64,000 nt of DNA from Bimuria novae-zelandiae CBS 107.79 (lineage: Eukaryota; Ascomycota; Dothideomycetes; Pleosporales; Didymosphaeriaceae), in the NCBI GenBank assembly GCA_010015655.1, contig ML976683.1, positions 691,014 to 755,013 of the forward strand, read 5' to 3'. Under the pieces are notes generated by a model, which worked only from the letters and a program-made list of their open reading frames with translations, searched no databases and was not told where the DNA came from. Shown piece by piece: positions 1 to 13,700 of this stretch. Positions within the stretch are counted from its first letter, which is position 1. Each line of letters opens with the position of its first letter. A program made the position numbers and the translations under genes.

Positions 1-289
1 TTAAGTATAAAATAGAGGAGTAGAATACTTAAGGGGTGTAATTAAGGAAAAAGCGCGCGCAATACGACTTAACTTTAATTTATTATAGTAGATATAGCCT
101 AAGATTACGCGAGCCGTAGTCTACCTATATAATTAAACGCCAAACTACACTAACTAATAGCAATCTCTATATAAAGTGTTCTTTATAATAGTAGCCTTTC
201 AGAACGGCATTGTTACCTAACCAAAGAAGCCTAATTAAGCTCACCTAAAAGCATATAGGTACAAAGCGTTTGCAATAACTAACGACACA

Positions 290-2520
290 AAACGCGGCAA
301 AAGCAGGCTTTAAAGGCTTAACCCTAAAGCATAGATTAGCTACCTTATTAGCTACAGATTAACTAATATCTAGAGAATATAGATTCCCTCTCTAGCAAAG
401 ACAATCAGTACTCGCGATGTAATATTCGATAAGGATACTATGTTCTAAGGCAAAACTAAAGACCTGGTAGATAACCTTATGCATAACATATTAGAAGAAA
501 TAGTAGCCTAGGTGCGATTAGTAGAGCTACCTTCTTTACCTTAATAAGAGCAAGCCACCGAGTCCTTCTTTAAGGATAAGATAATTAGTAAAGCGCTAGA
601 GGAAGAGGTTAAAAGCGCTCCTAAGTATAATTAAGGCAGGAGAGCTAGGTACGAATATCTAACGCCTCTATTAACACCGCCACTAGTAACACTCCTTGCA
701 CAACTAATAGCAGGAGGCGATTAAGCTAGACCACCCTAAGAGTTATAAACAGGGTAGTTACAAACAAGCGCATGGGCCGCAGCCTTTATAGCAGGCACTA
801 AAGCTAGTAGTAACGGTAAATATAAAGGCAAGGTTCTTAATAAGGCGTAGCTTTAATAAATAATTATATTAGGCAAGAAGCTACATCGAAGCGTGCTTCT
901 AGAGCCACCTATATGCCAAAGCAAGCTCGAAGATCACCCTCTTTATAATATATAGAAGGAAGCAAAACGTTCCTATCTACAGAGCTATAAGGAAATAAAG
1001 TCTTAGAGCGAGGTCGCAGCAGCTCTAGTAAAGGTAGTAGGCTATTAAATCCTCGACTACATGTAGGTATACACCTATAAGTTTAATAAACACTATTAAC
1101 TATAAAAGTGCAAGGCAAGGCTAGTGGTGCAGGGTAATTAATAGTGGCACCTAACCTTGTAAGAAACCTACGCCGTAATACTTACAGGATAATCCTTTCG
1201 CATGCTTATAGCAATTATAGCTTAGTTTAACCTAGAGCTTATCTAACATAACGTTACGAACGCGTTTGTTCACGCAAAGCTAGACAGAGAAATCTACATA
1301 AGAATGCCCCGCGGATACTCGCGAGCAGGCACAGTCCTCAAACTACACAAAGCACTATATAGACTGCGCATATCTCTACTACTCTAGCAAAGAGAGTTTA
1401 CATCAACGCTCTATAATATTAGCTTTAAAACAGTGCCCCACGAGCCATGCTGCCTTATTAAGGACGGCATTATTATCTTCTTCTATATAGATAATCTTAT
1501 CCTTGCCTATTAGAAGAATCACGAGCCTGCAGCAAAAGCAGCTATTAAAGAGATAAGAACTAAATTTACCCTTACTAGTAGGAAAGACCTGTAATAGTTT
1601 CTAAGAATTAAAATTATTAGGGACTGCTTAAACAGAAAGATCTGGCTTTTACAAGCATCATACATCGACAAAATATCGCGCCTTATCAATCACCATGAGA
1701 TTCGCCACAATACCCTAATAGGTTCAATTAAATTACTCCTAAGAACAGGACTAGCTAGTAAGGGTGAGATTAATTAATACTAGCGTAAAGTCGGATTAAT
1801 TCTCTATACTACAGTTATAACTTAACTAGATATCGCCTTTACAAGCTCTAGATTATTACAATTCTTATCTAACCTAAGTAAAGAGTATTAAGCAGCTGCT
1901 AATTAAGTTCTCCTCTATCTTACTAATATTAAATTACTAGGTCTTTAGCTTAGGGGTGTAGATACTCTAGAAGTAGTAAGCGACGTATCCTTTATAGATA
2001 ATACACTTAATCGCAAGAGTTTACAAGGATATATTATTAAGCTATTTAGCGGCCTAATTGCCTGGAAAGCAAGTAAGCAAGATACAGTTACTATATTAAT
2101 AATAAAGGCTAAACTTCTAGCGCTTTTATAAGTGGCTAAGGAGGCTATCTTTACTTCACGATTACTCTAGGAGCTCTAGATCGCTATAAGCAATTACCTA
2201 ATTATAATTAACTGCAATAATTAATAAACTATTCGCCTAGTTACTAAAGACATCGCAAAGCTGCAGACCAAGCTCCGCCATGTGGATATCTATAATCACT
2301 AGCTAAGACAAGAAGTTATACTTAGGAAAATCAAGGTAGACTATTAACGCTTAGAGGATATAGTTATAGATAGACTTACAAAGGCCCTGCTAGTGAACAA
2401 ATAGAGCAAGTTTCTAAATAAGCTAGGACTTAAAGATATATTAAACAAGATCACTAATTAAGAGGTTACCCTACAGGATCTACAGCAGAGGATAGAGGCC
2501 TTTAAGTTAGAATAATAGAT
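290..2520 (+). pseudogene. copia pol remnant of COP1 (integrase end, RT, RNase H)
   Basis: Conceptual reading shows the copia integrase C-terminus around 295-450 (IPSLAKTISTRDVIF). The RT follows around 1250-1650 (NAFVHAKLDREIYIRMP, then KLHKALYRLR, then FYIDNLILAY at about 1480-1510). RNase H lies around 2080-2330 (KLRHVDIYNH). The RT catalytic pair is D-N in place of D-D, as a G-to-A change would produce. Stops occur throughout, so no polyprotein can be made. The order integrase before RT is diagnostic of Ty1/copia. Confidence 0.88.
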
Positions 2521-2572
2521 AGATAAATAATGCGAAGGTCCAGCTTAAGGATAAGCCCAAGCTAAGGGGGTG

Positions 2573-2797
2573 TGTCCAATTATATGGCCTCTATCTGTTG
2601 TGGATATGAGGCTGGAGCACTCTCTCTTTTGTACTATTCTAAATAGGGCTAGCGCTGCAGCGGCACTTATTTAGAGCCTCGCACACATCTGCATTCTAGA
2701 CAAACACAGAACACGAACATCATCAATTAATCATCACATCCATCAAATTCTCATCATTGCATTATCTCAAAGTGACAGAACACTATCAAATCTGACA
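2573..2797 (+). repeat. 3' LTR of COP1 (225 bp)
   Basis: It begins TGTCCAATTATA directly after a purine-rich tract and ends AATCTGACA, so it has TGTC..GACA ends. The 5' partner is outside the window, so the limits rest on the polypurine tract and the terminal dinucleotides. Confidence 0.7.
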
Positions 2798-2939
2798 AGT
2801 TTATATCTAGTTTAAAAGGCTATCTTCCACTTATTACCTGCTACTATTTATATAAGGTAGTATCTATCTTATAAGTTAAATTGCGTAAATATCTTAGCTC
2901 GTCCTAGCCTGTCTCGGGACTCTTATATATTTAGTAGTA

Positions 2940-5650
2940 GGTATTTATTCTTAATCGTTATATTATTTAGTCTTTTATAGTTAATATATAGACGTTGTGT
3001 TATATCTTTCTTTACAACGAATATTAAGGGTAATACTACTAATAATTCTAACTTACGTATTTATTACCTTTTAAGGGCTTTCTTAAAGAATTCGCGTGTC
3101 CATTAGAGTTCCTTTTTACTCTAACTATATAATAGTCTAAAGAGTGGCGTTTTTCCTTCTTTAAGAACAATATAATAATTTTAGTGTATATACTTAAGAA
3201 GGGCGTTTGCTCCTTTCTCTTCTTAAAATAAATAACTCTATTCTTTGTATTTATTAGGGATACTAAAAGGTATACTATTTTCTTTATACTTATGCTTTAT
3301 AACCTAGTAGTTCCTGCTAGCGTTTACTAAGTTAGTTTTGCGTTTATTAACTTTTAATTGTAAGACTATATTATTAATAGCTCTCTTATCTACTATTATG
3401 CTCTATTAATATGTAGGCTTTACTTATAATATATAGTTATAGCGCTTAAAGAATAGCTCTTTCTTTTTTTAGCTAATTATAGGGTTATGCTTCCTTAATT
3501 TGGGTAATTTTAAAATTATATTATAGTTAGCTTCCTTAATTATATTAAAGGCAATTAATTCTTGGTGTCTATAGATCGTGAGGGTAGTTTTAACCTTATA
3601 TTTAATTATTACTTTACTAGGCATTAGTTATCTATTTATAATATAAATAGTATAGGGTATAGCCTTCTTACGCTTATAAAGTCCTACTCTATTAAGTGCT
3701 TTTCTTAACATATAGCTTTTCTGTGCTCTTAAGTCTAGCATAGCTTTTATTTATATTCCTTTAAGCTATACTAATAGCTTAATTAATACCTAACTATTAG
3801 TGACATTTACTTCTTTAGAGGCGTTTTCCCGCCTAATCCTAGGTCTAAAAAAGACATTTTCTTTATAACTAGCTTTATAGGTTTAAGGTGTCCTTCACCT
3901 CTTTCCTGAGGTTATTATTAAGCCTTATTTAGGGAAACTTTACTATCTTCTTCCTTTATTACTAATTTAATCCTAAGAGTTGTAGTTCCTTTTAGTACGC
4001 GATTAAATCTATACTTGCTTTTCTACTCCCTATATTCCTTATAGTTAGGGTGTAAGTATATTTACTATTTATCTAATACATATTTTCTATTAACTAGTAG
4101 TAATATTACTTAGTTTAGTACTTAGTTAAGGTATAAAAAATATCGCGTTTCGCGTTTATCCTAGAGGTAAATATTATAATAAAAGATAGGGTATTTAAAC
4201 TACTCCTATTTATATTATTAGTATATTTAAGGAAAGTAGCTATATTCCTTAGCTTAATAATAAAAAATATATTAATTTTCCCCGCGAAGGGTCTATTGTA
4301 TAGAACTATATATAGGGTTATAGTGGTCTAGGTCGTACTGTGGTTCGTAGTTTGGGTTTTTGTTTAGGTATTTCTTCTTAAGGTCTTTATAGGCGTAGTA
4401 ATAGTCTGCTATTTTATGTGCTACTCTACTAACTAAATTAGGTTAGTAAGTATAGTAAAATATAGCTACGTAGTTTTATTATTTTATTACTATAAACCCG
4501 AAGTCTCCTTCCCTTAGTTAGTGTTTTTTTAAGAAGTTAAAAACGTTTATTATTTTACTAGTAACAGGTTTACTCTAGCTAAGGTAAAGTATAAGAGATT
4601 AAGGTATTAGCTTCTTTTCTTCCTTATCTAAACCTTTATATGCATCCTCGTAAAGTCGTAAGTTAAGTAACTCTAATTATTCTAATTCTTTATTATAGAT
4701 ATTAACTTATTTAATAGCGTTTATTACTTACTATTTGTCGTTAGTAGTTTCTTCCTTATTAATAATTAGTACGTTTAGCTACCTAGTGATCTTGTTCTTA
4801 GATCTGTAGTTCCTAGCTATGTGGCCTAGTTTACCATATATAAAATATTTACGTGTCTTGGTCCCCTGTCGTCGGGTTTTATCTAAGATACGTAAGTTAG
4901 ACTTTTAAAAGCCTGTAGCCTTTCCTGTTCCCTTTTTTAGGTTATTAAACTAGATATTTTTTATAGGTTAGGGGCTATAATAGTTACGTTATTAGTATTA
5001 AGGTGTCTTTAGTAGCGTCTTATAGACTATAAGTGCCTATTATTTAAAACTAGTATTCTTTAGGTTCTTACGGAATTCTTCTTATAATACAAACTATTCC
5101 TTATTAATATAAATAGTCTCTTTATATAGTTCCTTTAAGGTCTTTATTTTTATACTACTACGCAAGAGTTCTTCGCGCATATTATATTTAAGGCCTTATT
5201 TATATATTATTTTAAGAGATTTATCCTCCTAGTTAAGTTATACGGCGTACTTATAAAACTTAGCAACGTATTTAGCTATAAACTAATATTAGCGAATTAT
5301 TTAAATCGAGCGTTTAGTAATAGCTATTTTATTAGTAATCCTAAATATTTATTAAAGATATATTTTAAAGTTATCGTAGTCTTTAATAATATTAACTACG
5401 TTAGTATATTTATTAACGTAGTCCTTATCCTCGTTATCGTAATTAATATCTAAGTACTTAATTAAGTAAGAATAAATCTATTCTTTAGCGTTTCCTTGTA
5501 TATAGGCTATAGTAAAGATAACCTTCTTCTTATCTTTAAAGTCTTAGTTCTAGTTAAAGAAGTAGAGGTCTAGCTATAAGAGCTAGGTGTTAAGAAGGGT
5601 ATAATTACTATTATATAGGTTAGATTTGTGTGTCTTGTTCTTGCTATTCC
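2940..5650 (-). pseudogene. gag and start of pol of GYP2a
   Basis: The gag matrix/capsid-like part lies around 5640-5000. A decayed zinc knuckle reads YGKLGHIARNYRSKN near 4870-4750; two cysteines of the CCHC have become Tyr, as C-to-T/G-to-A decay would give. The start of RT lies near 3240-2940 (PLIFVVKKD, then YINYKRLNN). All frames are broken by stops. The zinc knuckle plus gypsy-type RT N-terminus support the assignment; the protease is not clearly visible. Confidence 0.75.
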
Positions 5651-5728
5651 CTATAGGGGTAACGTAGTTATCTAAAGCTATAAAAGAGGTAGGGGTTCTA
5701 GTAGTGCTTATATTAAAGGTGTTTAAGA

Positions 5729-6166
5729 TGTTAAGATCCCTAAGGGTAACTAGTCCTTAAGGGCTATAGTTAGTTCTCGGGTAAGAGTACTAGTAAGTAA
5801 GGAAAGTTATATAGTAATAGCTTATACTTATTACTAAAGTGTTAGTATTAAAGATATATATAGCATAATTAAATTAAAAAGGTTGCTTATTTAGATCTAA
5901 ACGATAGATTAATAAATAGGTTAAATACGATAGTAGAAGACTACCATCGTGGTCCTATATATATACATGTCCTAGACTACTCGCTGGTGAGCGCTCTTTG
6001 GCGAGCGCTCTTTGGCGAGCGCTCTTCGCAGAGCGCTCTCTACAGAGTAGTTACATTACTTAGCGCCGTGCGGCGTAGTCGCGAAATGACCAGTCATTTA
6101 TAGCGAATGACATGAGGGGTTAAGTATAAAACCGGCACAGTCTTCCTAGGATCTCGGATCCTAACA
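5729..6166 (-). repeat. 5' LTR of GYP2a (438 bp)
   Basis: On the + strand it starts TGTTAAGATC and ends GGATCCTAACA, giving TGTTA..TAACA ends. The half nearer gag matches GYP2b (for example the stretch around the ATAAGCAACC block), but the outer half, the U3, does not. The U3 holds four copies of the palindrome GAGCGCTC between about 5991 and 6043. Confidence 0.78.
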
Positions 6167-6171
6167 AGACT

Positions 6172-8199
6172 ATAGTCGTGGGGGTAGTTATAGTAGTTAT
6201 AAAAAGCTGTAGGACTTATATCTCTTAGGCTTATTTTAATAACATACTAAATAGTTGCTTATTACCTTTTATACTATCTATTATAGCCTAGAAATAGCGT
6301 ATTTATTCACGACTTGGCGTGTTATTTTATAATTTTTAGGTGTCTTTATTTTTTATATTTATATAGTCTTCTACCTAATAATAGTACTACTTAGTTACTT
6401 ATCTACACCCTATTCCTATAATCGCGTGTAGATAACTTTAGAGCCTAATTTAGATTATATGCGTGTTAATTACTATCTATAAGCTTTTTATAGTCTTAAA
6501 AGTTAGCTATAGAAAGTCTATAATAGGTAAAGTCTACGCGTCGTACTTCTAACATAGGCGCGAGCTACGTCTTATTATAGCGTAGCATTCTATTCTCTAC
6601 CTTTATAAGAATAGCGTCGTAGTCGATATCGCTTTCCTTTTCTATAAAATTAGATTGTCTACTAAGGGCGTCTGCCACTCTATTAGCTATTTTTACTAAA
6701 TAAGTAATCTAAAAGTTATATTTTGCTAACTATTTAGACTATTTAGCCTACCTTCTATTAAGCTTCTTTGTAGTTATAAAGTAAGTAAAGTTTAGGTAGC
6801 CTAAGAAGACTTCTACCTAATATCTTACTGCTTTTAACTATACTTTTTATTACTTAAAGTAGTTAATAATTAATAAAAGTTCCTTATTATAGATTTTATA
6901 ATTAAGTTCTACTCCTAAGAACTTCCTTAAATAGTGGAATACTAGTTTCTATTTTTTATTATTATATTTTTATAGGAGTATAGCTCCTAGCGCGTAGTCT
7001 AATACGTTAGTATAGATATAACGCCGCCACTCTAGGTTATATATCTATAGTAGTAGCGTAGTTAAGAATAGATATTTTAGCTTTTTAAAAGCCTTTATCT
7101 CTTCTTCTTATAGTAGTCGCCACTTACTAGTCTTTTTAAGTTCTATTAGCAAAGCGGTTGTCTTAAAGTAGTTCTTAATAAATTTATAATAAAAGTTAGT
7201 AAAGCTAAGAAAAGACTAAATGTCTTTTACTAATTTTAGTAAGGACTATTTTTATTATTATTATAATTTTCTTTAGATCTATCTTAACACCTTCCTAGGA
7301 TATTATAAATCCTAGGTATTCTATTTCTATAACGTGGAATTTACACTTTTTAGGGTGTAAGAGTAATCTATGCTCTTATAGCTTCTTAAGTACCTTCTAA
7401 ACGTGCTCTTTATATTCCTTAAGGGAGCCGTTTGGGTAGATTAGCACATTATCTAGATATACTATATAGAATACGTCTAAGTATTTATATAAAACTTAGT
7501 TTATAAGTTCCTAAAAGGTTGCTAGGGCGTTTATTAACCTTATTAGTATAACTATATACTTAAAAAGGCCGTATTGTGTGTAAAAGGCGGTTTTTTATTT
7601 ATGTCCCCTTACTATCTATATCTAATAGAATCTATCCTAAATATTAAACTTCGTAAACTACTTAGCTCTACGGAGTTAGTCTATAAGCTTTGTAATTAAG
7701 GGTAATAAGTATTAATTCTTAACTATTAGGGCGTTTAGCTATCTATAATTTATATAAAGCCGTAGCCTGCTATCTTTTTTCGGTAAAAGAGTATTAGGAA
7801 GGCCGCAGGGCTCTAACTAGGCTACTATTTTCTAAAATAAAGATTTTTCTTTAATAGTTCTTTTAACTCTCTCTTTTAATCTTATATAAGAGGCCGTAAG
7901 CGCTTTAGCTAAAACTTAGCTCCTTTAACTAGTAGTATCTTATAATCTTACTTTTAGTATTTAGGTAAGACTATCTTGTCGTATTCCTCAAATAAGTCTA
8001 TTAATTCTTAGTACTTTACTAGTAGACTAGGGTTTTTATTAACTATCTTAGCTAATTATACCTATAGAGAGCATATTTATTCTAGGTATTACTATAGAAT
8101 CTTATTTATTTTATAAACTAATATCTTTTATATTATAGATGCCTAGTTCTCCTTTCTCTTCTAAGGTTCCTAGAGGTTTCCCTTTTATTATAATTCTAC
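6172..8199 (-). pseudogene. GYP1a pol remnant (start of integrase, RNase H, RT)
   Basis: Read right to left this gives gypsy reverse transcriptase around 8100-7250 (with YLDNVLIY near 7470-7440), RNase H around 7200-6550 and the zinc-binding start of integrase near 6450-6180. The same order and wording recur in GYP1b (35.7-33.6 kb). The RT dyad is D-N. Stops are frequent and no frame survives. Confidence 0.82.
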
Positions 8200-8457
8200 T
8201 GTTAAGATCTGAACATGTATGGAACAAGGAGGGCCAACGGGCCTCCAGTGGGGGTGACACTCGGCGGGGTCGCGTAACCGAGGTCACGTGACAACACCAT
8301 CCAGCCAAGACTCACCAGCCATGGATGGCGATACCGTCCATGGATGGCAACGGTATCTTAGATGGTATAAATTCCTTATGTATATAACGGAACACAAATA
8401 CCTTTATAGTATGTGTGTTCAATCTGTTTATCAATCTATCGTTTGGATCTGAATAAG

Positions 8458-8667
8458 TGTCAGATTTTTCAGGTTATCAAGGATGGATAATAATTGTCTG
8501 TATGTCACAGTATGGGGTCTGATAAAGAAGTGATCATGTTAATGGATTCGATATTTTTTTCTTTTAAAGCTGGTTAACGCCTCCTATTTAAAGTTCCTGT
8601 CTGTGCGTTATGTGTAATAGCCCCTAACCTCTTCTAGCCTAGGTTCTCTACTGTATATAATCTAACA
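8458..8667 (-). repeat. 3' LTR of COP2 (210 bp)
   Basis: It starts TGTCAGATTTTT and ends ATCTAACA. Compared with the partner LTR at 16513-16722 the length is identical and the differences I can see are transitions. Confidence 0.93.
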
Positions 8668-8689
8668 CACCCCTTTAGCTTAGAGTAAT

Positions 8690-10764
8690 CTATTAATTTA
8701 AGCTGCACATGCTGAGGTTACATAAAGGAGAGGTTGTTAAATTAATCTTAAATCTCCTCTAGAAGTGCTTTACGTGCTACCTTTTAATCTCTTATCTCTA
8801 CTAGTCCTAAATAGTCTAAAAAGGCTGGCTACTTGTTTACTAGGAGTGTCTTTGTAAGGCTATCTGTAATTATATCTTTAGATCGTGTGTACTTTATATT
8901 AATTCTGCCGCCTATGACTTCCTGTCGGAGCCAGTGATTGTGGATATCCACATGCCGTAACTTGGTTTGTAGCTTAGAAACTTCTTAGGTTACTAGTCTA
9001 ATAGTCTGCTGGTTGTCGCATTTAATTGTAATTATTAGGCTAGGTAATTAAAACCTTAGCTCTTTAATTAAGCGAGACGTGAAGATGGCTTCTTTAGCCA
9101 CTTATAAAAGTGCTAGGAGTTTGGCTTTTATAATTAATATTATAATAGTCTCCTGTTTGCTAGCTCTCCACGTAATAAGTCTATTAAATAGTTTAATAGC
9201 ATATCCTTGTAAGCTCTTACGGTCTAGTGTATTATCGGCGAATAAGGCGTCACTAGTTACTTATAAGGAATCACCTCTACTAACTTAGAGCGTTATCCAC
9301 TTCGTGTTGTTGAGATATAATAAGACTTGGTGGGTAGCATAGTGGTGCTCTAGTCCTAGATTCGCGAGGAATCTAGCTAGTTAAGAGGTTATAAAGGCGA
9401 TATCTAGTCGCGTGCTAACAGTTACATATAATAGTAATTTAATCTTGCGTTAATACTTATTAATTTCTAAGGGTGAAGCTAGTCCTTCTCTTGGCTTAAG
9501 CTCCCTTATTGCTATTAGAGTATCGTGCCGGATTATTCGGTCGTTAATTAGGCGGCTGATTTTGTCGCAGTATAAAGCCTGGGAGAGTTAAATAAGTCGT
9601 TTCTAACGATCTCTAATTACTTTAATCCCTAGGAACTATTATAGGCTTTCTTTACCTATTATTAAGTACTTCTTCTTAAGTTGCTCTACGGCTTACTACG
9701 CTTCGTAGGTTTTGGATTTTTGGTACGCAAGGATAATATCGTCTACGTAGAAGAAAATAATAATCTTATCCTTAATTATACAGTAGCGCTTATAGGGTAC
9801 ACTTTAGAACCTAAGTTAAGTAAGCGTCGCTGTAAATTCCTTCTGCTAGAGTAATAAAGAGATTCTCAGTCTATATAAGGCTTTTTAAACTTTTAAGATA
9901 GTGCCAGGTTTTCCATACTATTATAGCATTTGCATGTATACTTCTCTGTCTAGTAATGCGTGTACAAATGCGTTAGTAACGTTGTATTATGTTAGTTTAA
10001 GATTATATTTAGCCGCGATAGCTATAAGTAGTTAAAAGGAACGTCCTGCTAGTGTCGCTGCGTAGGTGTCCTAGGAGGTAATATTACGTTATTAGTCTTT
10101 TCTAACTACTAGTCGTGCTTTGCACTTAATGAATTAGTAGTGTTTATTAAACTTGTACATATACTCCCACATGCAATCTAGGATCTGTTGTCCTATCGCC
10201 TTTACGGTCTTGTATGGTACTTCCACCTATGACTTTATAATTTTGTAACTGTCTAGGTGCAATCGTTGTGCTTCCTTAAATAATTCTCCTATTAGGTGTT
10301 CGTCGAGGTTTGTTTTAAATATGGGCGGAGGTAGCAATTATAATTAGTAAATTTTAATGCCTTTTGTAAGTAGTCTCTTTATCCTTGCTTTATTAATTAG
10401 ATCTTCTTTGTACTTGCCCACGTTCCTGGCTTTGGTTCCTGCTATAAAGACTGCCGCCTAAGGAACTGTCTTTAATAATTAAATTTTAAGAATGCTTAAT
10501 ACTTCCCTAGTTATTAACTGCGCTAGTAAGGCTGCAGGCGGTGGTGTTATTAGCGGAGTTAGGTAGTAATCCCTAATCTTCCGTCCTTAGTGGTAGGCTG
10601 GTGGATCCAGCTCTTTATTATTATTTGTATTATAGTTGACGGTTTTGTCTTCGTAAAACGATTTATTTTCTGGTTAGTGCATAGGTGGCGGTAGCTTAAT
10701 TGTCTTAATATACGTTGCTATCTTGTCTAGTGTGCTATGCATAAGATTGTTTATAAGATCCTTA
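8690..10764 (-). pseudogene. COP2 RT and RNase H remnant
   Basis: On the minus strand RNase H lies around 9100-8900 (KLRHVDIHNH wording) and RT around 10200-9300. The RT catalytic motif is intact as FYVDDI near 9755-9725, unlike the other copia copies here. The surrounding frame still carries many stops. The reading continues across the HAT1 insertion into the integrase. Confidence 0.85.
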
Positions 10765-10772
10765 GTTTTGCT

Positions 10773-13700
10773 CAGAGCTGGCAACAAGTAAGTCGACTTG
10801 ATAACTTGACTTGATTGACTTGATTATAGTAAGTCAATCAAGTCAATCAGGGAGGCAAAAGTTATTAAGTTAATTAAGCAAATTATGCCTGTTTAATTAA
10901 CTTGATTGGCAGACTTAATAGGCCGCAATATAGGGGTGACTATAGGTTATAGGCGTTGGGGGGATCCTGCGCGGGTAGGCGTTAGGGGGATCCTACGCGG
11001 GTAAATCTCAACTTAAGGCATATTAGACTTACCGGCGTTAGAGCCTAGCGCTGCCTAATATAGTATAGCGCCAATTGTCTAATATCTCCACCACTTTAAC
11101 CTACCTCTTACCCTCTACTAACGCCCTCCTCTATTAATATAGCGTCGCCTAATTACTTAGAGGGCATAAACCGCAACCTCTCTTAAGTTTTTAGCTAGCG
11201 ACTTAAAAGCGAGGCGTTATAAACCCTCCCTAAAAATGGCGGCACTAATATAGCCACTAACGCGCCGTTAGAGCTAGACGCTAACAAGAGCTCTATAGGC
11301 AACGCGTAATTAGCTACTAATAGTAATATTAAAGATAATAACGACGATTACGACGGTATTAATTAGCAACGCCTGCTAGGTTATTATAAGCCGTCTCTCG
11401 CCCTAAAGCGCAGTCGAAAGAGCTAGGTTTAGTAATATAGGTATTACCTTTAGCACTACAAACAACACCGCCTATATTAGCTCTGCTATTATTACCACCT
11501 CTATAAGTAACTAGATAGGTTCTACTAGGCTAATTAATTAATAACGTTAATTGCGCGCCATCTCGCAGAGCGCAAAGCTAGGCACCACGTTAATAAGGGT
11601 AGCTAAAAGTCTACCTCCCGCACGATAATAATAACGTTATTTTCTTAGTTATCCCTACTTGCCTATATCTACTATAAAGGCCTTATAGTATCTTAAGGCG
11701 TTACTAACCTTATCGCGTTAAGCTTTTCGCGCACGAGTTTCCTATAATTAGTGCTTAATTAGGTAGTAACAGATAACTAGGCGCTCTTGGTGATCGAGGG
11801 CGTAGCTTTTCGCCACATGTTATGGTAGGCTAACCCGTTAGCTAAGGCGGAGATGTGGAGATCTTATAACACCTTACGAGCCTATATAATTGCGGAGTAC
11901 GAGTCTTATATACCTGCTGTTATTAATTATCTATAAGACGCGCGATTAGCCATCTATATCTCCTTTAATAATTAGACGTTAATAGGCGGCAAATAGGCGC
12001 TAATAGGTATCTACGTTTACTATCTTAATAGCGACGGCAACCCTCGCGATTACGTATTAGGCCTATTATCGCTAATAGGCTAATATACAGGCGCTAATAT
12101 TGCCGCTATTATTAACGCTACGCTTAAAAGCTTTAAGATATCCACCTATAGCTTAGGTTACTTTATCCTTAATAATGCTACTAATAACGACGCTACAATT
12201 AACGCCCTAACTATTAAATATAACTTTAACGCCTACTATTAGCGTCTACGTTACGCCTGCTATATAATTAACCTCGCGGCCTAATAAATTATCTTTAGTA
12301 AAGATCGCGACGCCTTTAATAACGCGGATAAGTATCTTAACGACAAAATAGCGTTTCTTAAGGAGTGGCGGCAGGCTAGCCTATTAGGCGTACTTATTAA
12401 CGTTGTTACCTCTATCTACACCCCTTAAGCTCGCCAGCTTCTTAAATAGTATTAGGTAACCCACAACGCCTAATTAGGTAGTAATAATAAGCTAAAGACG
12501 TTAGAGATCGTTAAGCTAGTAAAGACAAAATAAAACTCTTATTATAACTATTTTACGCGCGCGCTCGAGCTCCGCGTACCCCTTAATAATTATATTAACT
12601 ATAAGCTTATTAAGTATTATTACTATAGCACCTGACAACATAATAATATACCTAATATTAAGTAACGTTAGTTTATTAAAGAAGATAGCCTTACTACTAA
12701 GGACTAGGCAATAATTATAAAGTACTAAAGGATCCTACAACCGTTTAAAGAAGCCACTATTTATATAAAGGGCAAGGGCGTAGCTAGCACGTTAGGTGCA
12801 ATATAGGAGGTCCTCCCTACGCTCTTATAGCTTGCTACTACCCTTAATAAGATACTCTTTTAATATAATAACGTTAACTTTAACAACGTTGATGCCCCGG
12901 AGGACCACATAAAAGCTACCTATAATATAGCTTACACGAAGATCCTTAAGTACCTACGCAAGCTAAAGGACGCCCTGGCATATTACGTGGCTTGCTATCT
13001 CCACCTACACATAAAAGGCCTTATAGATAAGATATAGGCTATACCGCTTAATTACGACGAGGATCTCTATAAGGGGTGTCACACCTATAAAGGCTAGCTA
13101 GATAATTGCCACGTTGGCTTTTAACGCTTATAGTTAGAGTTTAAAGATGCTATATCTCCTATTAGTACGCTAGAGCCTCCACTAAAAAAGGCACGTACTA
13201 GGCTATCTAGTAGCTAGTTAGACTTTGTAAGAGCCACCCTATAAGGTAACGACGCCCGCCTAGTCCTCCGCCGTAATAAGTTTAAGCGGTGGATAATTAA
13301 ACCACTTATGCTAGAGGACTCCTTATTTACGCGTAACCTGCTACTCTATTAAATAAGTAAGGCTAATAAGTATCCTGTCTTATCGCGCTTTACTCTTAAT
13401 ATCCTTAGTATCCCCGCTGCCGCCACTAATTATAAGAGGACCTTCTTAGAGTTAGGTAATTTATTAGAGACAAGATAGTTATGCATAAAGGTAGATCTTC
13501 TATCTACGCTATAATTACTACGCAGCTAGAAGCGCCTTAGCTTAAAGCCTATAATAATAGTAAATAATTAACGTACTAACGCTATCACCCCTAATAAGCT
13601 AGAGACTATCTATAAAATCTTCGGCGGTTAATTGCCCTTAATTAGCTTAGCAAAGTTATTAATCAAGTTAATTAAGTTAACAAATCGAGTCTGATTTACG

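Larger units (their letters stand above)
1..2797 (+). mobile_element. COP1, Ty1/copia retrotransposon, 5' truncated by window edge
   Basis: The element reads on the + strand in copia order: end of integrase, reverse transcriptase, RNase H, polypurine tract (AGCTAAGGGGGTG, ending 2572) and a 3' LTR at 2573-2797. It sits inside the gypsy GYP2a. The first five bases right of it are AGTTT (2798-2802), presumably half of a target duplication whose partner lies left of the window. Its integrase tail is nearly the same as that of COP2 (both read SLAK..STRDVIF), so the two are close relatives. Confidence 0.85.
2798..6166 (-). mobile_element. GYP2a, Ty3/gypsy element, 5' part (LTR, gag, start of pol)
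   Basis: Minus-strand gypsy, read right to left: 5' LTR 5729-6166, gag about 5650-4650, protease region, then the start of reverse transcriptase at about 3240-2940. COP1 interrupts it at 2798 and the rest lies beyond the window. It lies inside GYP1a: the bases right of its LTR, AGACT (6167-6171), match the GYP1 integrase sequence there, seen uninterrupted in GYP1b near 33.66 kb. Its LTR end is the same family as the solo LTR GYP2b. Confidence 0.8.
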
